Shown in pieces: positions 25,415-37,400 of a stretch of DNA of 64,000 nt. The stretch covers positions 75,980,891-76,044,890 of the forward strand of contig CM049317.1 of the NCBI GenBank assembly GCA_026874595.1, written 5' to 3'. A program made the position numbers and the translations under genes. Source of the stretch: Sipunculus nudus. Its lineage: Eukaryota > Annelida > Sipuncula > Golfingiida > Sipunculidae. Numbering within the stretch: the stretch's first letter is position 1; every line of letters starts with the position of its first letter. Below the pieces are notes generated by a model. That model was not told where the DNA came from. It did no database searches and saw nothing but the letters and a program-made list of their open reading frames with translations.

Positions 25415-28400
25415 GGGTGTAGGCTAATGTCTGGTCTTATCTTAACCCACGTACATATTTACGACACCAACACACACACACACAGAATAAGAGAAAGCAG
25501 TTTAGGCGCGTCAGGATCACCGAGGCCTGTTTTATCATTCTTAATTGAAAGATCGATACCCCTTCCTCTTGAACCATGTACTTAGTGTTTTACATCTGAT
25601 TATATATCTAATCACTGTGTTTGTGTACCTAAGGTAGCTCAATGTGCCTTATAACCCACGTATAAGGTATACGTTAACGTTACTTATATACTGGGCTGTG
25701 TATAGTAACTCATTGATAGATGTACGGTTTCCCCATTATTGAATTCGGACGAATATATATATGTGTGCGTGTGTGTGTGTGTGTCTCATATCGACCACTT
25801 GGTAATAATCCTGCAGGGGGTATCTCAATCAGAGGTGACCCAATGAGGAGCAATTTTAACAATTTCTGTAATACTGTCTCAGTGGTAGTTTGACCTATGC
25901 AACGTCTATCCTCTGTCTGTCTGTCGGTCTGTTTGTCCGACTTTTTTGAAAATTTTGAAGTTTGAAAATTTTGCTCTGAAGCAAAGGGAATTGTTGTGTC
26001 ATTTTAAACATTTTATACCGGCAAGAAAACGTCGCCGAGAAAGTCATCACTATGGGGTGGGCCTATGATAAGGAATGACCAGTTGGTAAATTTTATCTAT
26101 GCAATCAGCTGGATGAAAGTCAGACTTTTGTTGAGTTATGCTTTCCTTGAGGATTGTCTAGTCTTAAAATTATTATGTATACCAATTAATTATATCAGTT
26201 CAGTGACATTTTATATACTTTCCTTTGAATATGCCGAAGTTTACAGATTCTGTTTGTTTTCACCGCTGCCTTCGTTTCCGGAGATTTCCCCAGAAACCGC
26301 TGGACGGAAGTTTTCGGAACTTGACATCGTTATAGGGTCACGTTTGATCTGGTGCCTGACGGACACGGTGTGATCTCTGATCTTTTTCCCCCCTTTATTT
26401 TGAGACTGCCAAATTATATTGATACTATCAGATTCGCAACTGTGGTTTCATCTGTGTCTTTAAACCTAGTGTGTTGGTTAAGGGCCTCGCTTGAATAAGT
26501 GGATGCCTTATATTGATCACCATGTCCACTGCTTGTCTGTTCGTCTGTCTGTATGTCTGTCAAATTTGTTTCCTGATGATAACTTCAGTTTGGATTGACA
26601 TATGGATTTCAAACTTGACTTACATATGGCCAATCTGAGCCACCTCTAATGTAAGAACTCTTCTGATTTTGGGTTCATGAGGTCAAAGGTCAAGGTCACA
26701 GGAACCACATATTTAGAAATAATGTGGATGCATTTTAAGCATACCTTTCATCCCAAACCTTTCATCATGCACTTATAGCCCACCTGCCAATAGGGAAGGA
26801 AACTGATTGATTTTGGGGTCACAAGGTCAAAGGTCAAGGTCACAGGGTCCATCTGTCCGCATATTTTTCCAAATGATAACTCCAGTTTGGGTTGACATAT
26901 TGGTTTCAAACTTGACTTATATATGACCCACTATAAATGCAAGAACCCATTTGATTTAAAGGTCATGAGGTCAAAGGTCAAGGTCACAGACCCACTTATT
27001 TAAATAGATTGTAGATGTATTTAAAGCAAAACTTTTTATCCCAAACCTTCCGTCTTCCACATAGTGCACCTGCCAATTGGGGATTTTGGTGTCACTAGGT
27101 CAAAGGTCAAAGTCGCAGGACCCACTTCTTTAAGAAGATTGTGCATGCATTTTAAGCCAAATGTTTCATCCTTTACCTTCCATCTTCCATGCGGCGCACC
27201 TGCCAATTGGGAAAGGTTTCTTTTTATTTTGGGTCACCAGGTCAAAGGTCAAGATCACAGGGCCCATCCATTCACAAATTAGTTTATGGATGATAACTCC
27301 AGTTTGGGAAGAAAGGTTGGCTTCCAAGTGATAACTGGACCCATATTTTGAAAAAGCTCATGAACATATCAGCTGGGCGTCCAGACCCATTTGTCCCTAG
27401 TTTGTGGTTTCCATTCGTGAGTGAAAAATCACATAAATATGTCATTCTCCTTTATTTTAGTTAACGATATATAATGAACATGATCGGTAAAATTTTAAAC
27501 AGAGAGACCAGATGACAAGACATTTTAAAACGTGGTATTGCCAAACTACGGGGATACTTTTCATTTCCTTACTTATACGTAGTCACTTGTCGCCTATCCT
27601 TATTAGTTAACATAAAATGATCTTTAAAGTCTCCGGGTTTTGCCCTGGTTGGATTGGAGGGGGTTCGAACCAGCTTACTCGGATTATCTACCGAGGAACA
27701 AGACAAGAAACAGTCCTCTAGCCATATGTATATGTACGTCAATGCTTCACTAAAATCAGAAAGAATTCCAGTCCCACATGCATGAGAAATAAAATTGAGA
27801 TGGTATAATTAAGTCTGTCACTCATTTTGACATGGCCATGTCATGACTATTCCGTGGCCAATATACGAGAGAGAGAGAGAAAGAGAGATCATGTGGTTAA
27901 ACACTCTGTGCATTTTAATGCAAATGTGTCGCATGTATTTGTACTTGAGCTGTATTAAGACAAGAATTAAAGTAGATGGAAATCTGTCTGATATATTTGA
28001 ACTTAAGTGTGGGGTTCCCCTGGGATCCTGCTGTGGGCCTGTATTGTTTTCTGTGTACTGTCGGCAGTTAATGGAAATAGTCGAAGGACATCTTCCTCAG
28101 GTACATGGATATGCTGATGATCATCAGCTCTACCTGAGTTTATGTCCTGGAAAAGAAGAAATTGCTGTACGGGCTATGGAAAACTGTGTTAGAGATGTAC
28201 GTCACTGGATGCTACAGAATAAACTGAAAATTAACGACGGAAAAACTGATGTTTTAGTGATAGGCACCAGACAGCAATTGGCTAACATTAATTTAGATTC
28301 TATCAGGATTGGAGAGGATGTAGTCAAATGTTCAGTGTTGGCACGAAATTTAGGTTTTTGGCTGGATTTAAATATGGGTATGAACAAACAAATTAATGCC

Positions 28401-30358
28401 ACATGTAGCAATGCTTTTCATAGTCTTTATAATATCAAACAGATCAGGAAGTATACAACAGATGATTCGGCGAAGACATTGATACATACGGTGGTGACTA
28501 GTCAATTGGATTATTGTAATGCTTTGTACATTAATTTACCTAAATGTAAATTAAAGAAATTGCAAAGAGTCCAAAACACTGCAGCTCATTTGTAAAGTAT
28601 CTAAATTTGATCACATTTCACCTGTGCTTAAGATGCTGCCCTATTTACCAGTCAAATATATATGTGAATACAAAATATTAATTCTTACATCCAAAGCTTT
28701 GCATGGTTTAGCCCCGATTTACATCAGTGAGATGCTTATGCTGTGTGATCATGCTTGATACTATTTACGTTCAAACAATGCCATCACTTTGAGAGTACCA
28801 CAAACAAAAACGAACACGGTTGTCGGTCATTTCGATAAGCAGCTCCTATATTGTGGAACAACCTACCAGTGCATCTGAGACTCGTGGATAATTATGAACG
28901 TTTTAAGTCCAATCTGAAGACATTCTATTTCAAAACTATTTCTGAATTTAGAGATATATAAATGCTATGCTATGTTGTACTGGTCATATGTTATGTGCAT
29001 ATATTTTAATATCATAGTCCATTGTATAACCAGCGCAGTAGAGATCTTTTATGATGATTAGCGCTATATAAAAAATAAACTATCTATCTATAATAAAATA
29101 TATGGGCCACACCTTTAAAGTGACACCTGCCATAATCATCGGTATCAGGTGCGGCTGGTCACTGAATGCTTGGTATGCGATAGAATAATCTATTAATCTA
29201 CCGTTTTTTATATAATTTATGCGATGTCTGGCTTATACGCTGCGTACATATCAATGAACTCCAGGTTATTCCTTTGTTAAGTTGTTAAAGTGCCTATGTG
29301 TAAGCGGATGTACAAGCTAATAGTAAACACAGCAATGTTTATCAAAGGAACATCTAACCTAAGGTGGCTGGTTACATGTGTTCAAAGGTGAAAGATTATA
29401 CTATAGTTGCAAAACGCCCTTTACAAAACGTTGGTTCGCCTGACTTTCTATGCATCTAGATGCCAATGTTGAACATGTTTTGATTATTCTGACATGCCCC
29501 CCACATGTAACAAACAAAACGAACAGATCGTGTGCGGTGGGATCAGCGTTTTGTGACCTGTTTTAAAAAAAAAAAACATTCTAGGGATTATCATTAATTG
29601 AAAAACGAGACTTAATCTGTTTAGAGTGTTTGGTGGCAAGGCATGTGTGTCGGCAACGCTTTGTTTGAATTAAAGTAAAATCCCCAAATTAAAGTAGGAT
29701 AAAGCTTCAAAATATTTTTTAATTAGAACTGATCTTGTCGATGTTATATCAAGGAACTTCTGTAATCCCAAGTAGGCACCATCCATCGCGTACTTTGTCA
29801 CATTAGAATATTAAAAATTGTGGAGTTCTGAAGAATGGGGGTGGTATGCCGTAATTATTGCTCTGATTTCATTCTGCTTTTAAGTTGTTCGCTCACCACC
29901 TGCATACAGTTTTTTAAAATATATTTAGTGTTTATTACTTCGTGTATCTATCAGAGGGATCAAATAAATAAAGTCTTTGACAATATTCTTGACTATGTAA
30001 ATGGCCGAAAGCAGCAGCTCCTTCGAATAAAACCGATTCATCTGATTTTCACTGATCGCCCTAAAGTTCTCACATTTTAAGGGACTCTATCAATCTTTAT
30101 TTTAGATAGATCACATATACCTTTGAATTTCTCCCAGCTTATGCTGAAACCGAAGTTATAATTATTTACAATTGAATGATTTAAAGAGTTTTACTAATAC
30201 TCTATCATTCCTTATCACAGATAAATAACATATACGATAAAAAAAATATAAAATAGACGTAATATATGTGTCTAGTCGTGGTGTTTACCCTTAATGTCCA
30301 CAATATGTTGGGTAAACAACGAACAAAGGTAAAAATACGACACCTTTTTAGTATATTA

Positions 30359-30419
<61 letters not shown>

Positions 30420-30796
30420 TTGGTTATAGCCCAATGAAATGTTATGCAAGCCATGAGGTTTGCTTGGCTTGTGTCAATCATGGCAGGCGAGCCTGAACGG
30501 GGAGTGTGACCCGCATGCATCACTACACTCGCCTGCCGCACACAGCTACGATCGTATGATATGCCTAACCGCCTCGTTGATCGCCGTGTCGGCGTTTGAT
30601 GTGATATTAACGAATCGGTAATTCGGTATCACTGCCAAGGGTTCCAATCATGACAAAAAGCGGGATTATGACAATATTCCATGATATTAAATGGTCAGAT
30701 TTACCATTGTTTATATAGGAAATGGTTTGGGATTTCAGATTTATGTGACAATAAAGGTGATTTTCTATTAACCGATCTGACACAAAGTGGGCTCGA

Positions 30797-30862
<66 letters not shown>

Positions 30863-32180
30863 AATTGTTGTATGGAGAAAGCAAGAGACCTCAAGACATG
30901 ATATGTCGAGGAATTATAGAGGTAGTAGTTGTACTACTCAAGTGAGTAGTACAACTACTACCCCTATATATATATATATATATATAGCATGTACCGTCAC
31001 ATATATATCTAAGCATGATGTCAAAGCGCTTTGTTGAATGTAATCAGGAATGCGGGAGTGTACTCAAAGAAACAGCTGGTTACGTATCAGACTTTGTTCT
31101 TATCTGTTTAGGGATCTTCTAGGATAGAAAGTCAAAACATAAAAGTCTAATGTAGTCCTAACTGCCAGTCATAATGTGATAAATGTGACAGAGTCCCTTA
31201 TATAATACAATAGCTGTGGTGACCTGGGGGCATCCAGATGATAATTATCACCGCGTTTGATAATTTTGAGGAGAACGATACATTGCACACATATTGATTG
31301 CACTATGTATATATGAAATACATGTATTATATTGTATTAGTTTTACTGTGTGATATTTTTATAGAATTGTAATATTTATCACTTAGGATGTAGACTGTTA
31401 CAAAACCTGTTTTTTGCCCTTCCATTGATATTTAAATATTTTTGTTGTTTGAATAATTTTTTATTCATGATTTATTTATTTCTACTATTCTTAAGATTGT
31501 TTTACACAAAAAAATACATACTTTAATATAGCGCCATATCATTACCAAGTTAACATATATGGCGCAAATGTTATATCTTGCAGCATTTGACAAAATGTCC
31601 ATCTTTCGTATAAGATATGTGCCCACTTGTTGTGTTTTCTATACATGATTGTGCATTTCTTTTCGTTTTCTGTTGATTCTGAAAAAAAAACTGAATCATA
31701 TTCCTTTCTATATAAGCGGGTCTCGTATGAAAACCATCATAATTTTTAAACCTTTTAAATAAATAAATAAAATATGTTATCCCAAGACAAAGAAACTTCC
31801 TATTCCGTGACATTGTTCCATTAACTGGTGAAATTTTCTAGTTGTAATTTGCAGCAATACATCCTATCTTGTAGAGGGAGGCCTGATAAATGCATTATGA
31901 TAAATACTTAAGGTGTAAGATGTGTATTGGAACAGTATAGTATCCACCTAAATTTTGGGTACATGGTTTCTAGTAAATTTTTAAAAGCCTCATTCGGTCA
32001 GAAAGCCCCTTCTGAAGGAAGTTAAGCTTGATAGGTTTTTCCTACGACCTTAACATTGACGACAGTTGATTAACAATCAAATACACACCGATGTCCGTGT
32101 TTCTATAAGCACGAGTGTTGTCAGTGACATGAGATGTTACCTTATAACACTAATGATAACGGTGAAATATAAAAATCTTG

Positions 32181-32211
<31 letters not shown>

Positions 32212-32438
32212 GGATTATCAATGAACATCCACATATTTCCAGCACCATGGGTTACCTAAGCAAGTTGTATCGTAAATGCTCTTGTATTTACTCCTGTACA
32301 ATAGCTACATTTTCTTTTGTTTTAAGATAAGATAAGGTGTCATGATTTTATGTGATGTATAATCTGCTTTTAAATGTTATGCTAAAATACGAAGTGGATT
32401 AAAGATCTTTAACATAAACGAGTGTCCTCTCAAAACAC

Positions 32439-32504
<66 letters not shown>

Positions 32505-33337
32505 TTCGGAACCTGCGAATTCCGGACACTGAGGGGACCGGACACTTTGCAAGCAATAGGGTGGTGTCCTTGGTAGGGAGATTACAGTTTTCGGGACCGA
32601 CTTTAAAAGGACTGCCCGCGAGCGGCCGTAAATAGGTGTACTTGGTTCAGAGGTGTCCGTAAAGAGAGGTTCCACTGTATATATATATTTATTAAGAGAG
32701 TCGCAAATTGCAACAGGAATAGGGAGGTTAGCTGTACCAGGAAGACAAAATATAAAGGTAAAACACTGATGTCACCGATCAAATCATAAACACATCATGA
32801 TAAACCGTTACCTTATACAACCATGTTTACGAACACCTGTAGTGTCACCAATGAGTGTAAGTTCAAGATGCACTGGTTGACCCTTGTATATAAGTACCAC
32901 TCACAATGAACGTGTTTGCAGCCTTTTCTTCCAATAGGTGTTCTAGTACTTACCATAAGGGGCGGCAAGGGGTTGTGCCCGTACACCGAAACCATCTGCA
33001 TGTACGGCTGTTACCATAGCAACCACTGTATCAATAACAATGAAAATGTCCATGGCTCAGTATTAATTTCAATATGTCAAACATTTTGAATGTTTTTATT
33101 TTAAATATATAATTCGTCTATTTTAAATGTATAATTCGTTTTGTCATGGACTCACTGTCTTTGTTTATACATAGATCGCTATATCAAAGATATAGTTGTA
33201 TTTGCATATCGACAAACAAAAGTTGGCATGCAATTTACATCAAGTTGTCACATGCATAAAATCATTAACGTCTTACCTCAGCTAAAACTGGTTACAAATA
33301 TAGATTTATTTGATTTTGCAATCTTGGAAGGTTTTAT

Positions 33338-33384
<47 letters not shown>

Positions 33385-34381
33385 CTTCACACACACACAC
33401 ACACACACACCCTCACACACACTTACACACGCACGCAGACACGCACGCAGACACGCACGCGCGCACACATACAGACACACACACACACACATATATATAT
33501 AATATATATATGAAACATTGCAGTATGCCACCCTGCAGGGGAACTATTGTGTTAAGTGAGGAGAACCTTTACTTTAAGATAATACGTCTATCATTGTTAA
33601 TGTTCCAGTTTAATGGTGGCTAATACATGAGTATAAATAATGGATGCAATATTTTTGTAAGTCTAGTAATTCACAGTTGAATATTTTCAAATCATATGAA
33701 CATTTTATGATGCGTGTTTAATTTGTGTCATGATATGTTTGCCCTAAAATGTATTTTTCATGTGCAAATAAGAAATAATTATATACCTATTGATTACTCT
33801 CATACATACAGTTTTTTTGTGAGTACAAACTTGTTTTATTGCATGTTTATGTTATGCATTGTGTGTTAATTGCTGTTACATATTATGTGTTAATTTTTAA
33901 TTTTTGTATAAGGATCTAGTGAAGTGTATTGTGCCGCTTTCGCATCAGTTCTCTTTATCTGTATTTTTGTTTTGTTTTTTTTTTCCTCCCTTTTTTTTGT
34001 CTTATGTATTATTTTGTACTGTAGTTTTTACTACTTGTATTAGGTTCTTTGAAGTGCATTATGCTATCATTGCATCATTTTTGTTTATATTCTTTTTTCT
34101 TTTCTTATTATTGTTGGGTTATGCATTGTATTAACTGCTTTTATGTATTTTGTATGTTTTTTATTTTCTTTGTGTACTGCTTGCATTAGGGGCATTTGGA
34201 GGGTATTATGGTATCATTGCATCATTCTTTTTTATTATTATTAATATTATTATTGTGATTTCTATTATTGTTATTTATTATATATATCCGTATAATCTAA
34301 TGCATGCAAGATTTTTGTATTTTTTCAATTTTTTTATATTTATTATATTATTGATGTAATGTTTTTATATTTATATATATA

Positions 34382-34440
<59 letters not shown>

Positions 34441-37400
34441 AAGATCAGTTGTACTTCTTATTGGTTCTATGGGCCGGAGAACTTTAAACCAGAATAAATT
34501 ATATATATATATATATATATGTATATATTGAGCAAGTGTTTATAATTTAATTTTACATGGCGTTGTTGAGATTTGGCGTCATCCCTTGTATAAAATACAT
34601 TTGTCTATTTGACATTAATATAAATTTTGCCTGCTTGGTCAGATATGCATGTTTCCGGTTACAGGTAATTTCTTATTTGTGTAATACATGTTCTCCTTCT
34701 GCTAAGTACAGGATTTCATGTGGCAATCAGTAAAATACGCATATTTGAATCTTTTGTATTCATTCTGTTGATTCCTATCAAATATGTGGATTTCTGCACT
34801 GTTGAGCACTTTTGGGTGTCATTCCATGGTTTTCGTGTTCCATATTCAGCGAAATTTTTGACAGCTTCCTGTCACCTGGATTTGTATACACTAGTACAAA
34901 CTAACTTTATTTTGGATCTGAGCATATATTTAAGAAAGAAATTTGCAGGTCTATTCAGGAGACATTTTGAAATATATTTCAAACGTTAACTCACAGAGAA
35001 GTGCCAGATAAAAGATCAACTGTCAAATTAGGGTATTGTCAGTTATGAAATCGTCAGCCATGTGTTCGTCCTACGAATACGTCCATCTAGAAATCGTTAC
35101 TTGTCCTGTGATGTGTTTTCAGTCCACAGCTCATCACTAGTTCACATAATTTTGTTATTAGCATTATGTTAAGGAAAAGAAATAGTTTGTTTAATAAATA
35201 CATTTCTAATATTCAAACACTTTGAATACATTCAAGGTTTTTTCACGATTATGTTTTTATAATATTACCTTATTCCATAATATAGCAATTTATGTTATCG
35301 AGCTAAGCTCGATGAAAGGAAATAGTCCCGTTATTTCGAGCTCATAAACCGCAAAATCATACACATTCTGAATAAAAGCAAAGCCTTTTAGTCTAACCAC
35401 TTCAGGTTTTTAAATGTTTTTGGTCGGCCCCGTCTACTCTGCCTACACGGGATTTTCCTATTTTTTGGATAGCGATTTTCCTAGGTTGGCTTTTCAAGCG
35501 GTATATACCCTCATTTTCAACTTGCGACTTGACCATTTTGATTTCAGCGTGTACGTAAAATGGCAGCCCCTATTTGGGATGTTTTTATAGAACCAGGGAA
35601 ATACAAAAGGAGGTGCTCCGAGGACAATCTGAACGGATCGAGTTTATCTAACAAGTAAAGCCAGAGGAACGCTCTGCCGATGACCGGGCCCTCATCTTGC
35701 AATACGGGATATCGCTAACACCGATACTCTCGTGTGTGGAGGCAGTTAGCGCCCTCTACTCATTTAAAGATCTTTACATTCTATTTTTTATTTATTTTTA
35801 CAGCCGGACAGACCATCACCTGCTGGTTGTGTTCATATTCCGGTGGCTCTACTTTTGGACAGGAGTGTGTTGACAGCCCTTGGAACTATACCTTTGGAGC
35901 CAACACAACACCGTGCAACCAAACCTGTACAGTACAACGACGGACTATTATTTGTAAGTAAGAAGTGCAAAAAATAAAATTATGGTCCATTTACTTTTCT
36001 CAAGACATATCTGTAAGAAACATCTATGCAAAGTAAAGCCTAACTTAATTTAGGTTGAAGTATATAGACTTCAGATTCGCAGACATACTGGTACGTCTAA
36101 CAGATTACATTCAAGTTTAAGCCTGTTTGTTTTTGTAAGTAATGATGGGGACGACCAAAGACAGACACGTCTAAGACGGATCACATACGTTATACGTTAC
36201 TATTTTATTGATCCAGCGACGGGGGCGTTCCATTACATCAGCCGTGGCTGTGGTCCGCCAGAAAACAGCTGTAGTAAAAATGGAGACATGCAGGAGTGTC
36301 GGACGAGCTGCGAGGAAAATTACTGTAACCATGGAGACGGTATCCCAGAGGGCATCACGTTGCCACCAACCGGAAGTAAGTGCAGAAATATGTATGAATC
36401 ATACAAGAAAAAGGTACATTTTAAAGTCCGGTGAACGCTCTGCGAGTCTTTCTATAGTTAAATATATAGCATTTAAGCACACAACTTTGTATGCCAAACA
36501 ATTCTATTTTGAAAGATAAGTATTTTTCTTGTATATAGGAGTATTTTCGAAGACTTCAATCCGTCAGTTTAGTGGAAACGTATCAAGATTTTTTTTTCAA
36601 AAACACTTCCTCCAAGCCCTAACCTTTACAGATCGTCAAACAAACATCAACCGTTCAATTTAAAAACTTTGTTGTAAATCAAGGAAACGTGGGGAGAAAT
36701 GGCTTTGTCTATATATACCATGCTCATTGGTAGCGGGCATTTTTTATCTACATGCTTTCTTTAACATTACTCCCAAATCAGCTTCTGTGGGCTTTGCTGT
36801 TGGACTTGATATATTCAAATTTACATTTAAAACGCATCTTTCTTCATCCTATATAAGGGGAAATACTTTTAACTTAACGATAGATTAATACAGCTAAGTG
36901 ACAAACAATAGTGACCCCACTTTCCAGATTTATTACAAGTCCCTATTTATTCTGCTTAAACTTTATATTTCCAATATAATTTTGCTACGTGTCATCATAT
37001 ATTCCTGTTAGAATTTCATTTTTCCCTGAACGAGACAGATTATCATTATAATGCATACTAACATTGTTTACTTTACGAATCATTTATCTGTTACAATTAC
37101 GTGTAAGCCACTGTAATCGCCGTAGCAACTTGGTAAAACCTTTATATGTACAGGGTCCACCCCTTTATCTAACATGTACAAAACACTGGTAAGTAACCAG
37201 ACAAAACACTGGTTTGTGAATGACAATGTTAATATACAGTACGTTCACCCCAGGTGGCACACTGGAGCGACCAGAAGATTAATAACCTTGTAAATTATAC
37301 AGTAATATAACCCGCGGTACACGTCTGTGTCCATCATATCATAATGACCGATGAGGGCCAAATCCATGCACTGAGTCCCAGCTGAATTTATCATAATTAT

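Noticed and set aside
27655-27680. GGGTTCGAACC as a possible tRNA B box
   Set aside because: No A box at tRNA distance and no foldable cloverleaf.
29958-30080. Possible exon RDQINKVFDNILDYVNGRKQ in intron 1
   Set aside because: Acceptor-like start but no donor and no homologous partner exon; phase does not help the Ly6 frame.
33904-34359. Hydrophobic ORFs that look like membrane proteins
   Set aside because: T-rich tandem repeat gives Phe/Leu/Ile by composition.
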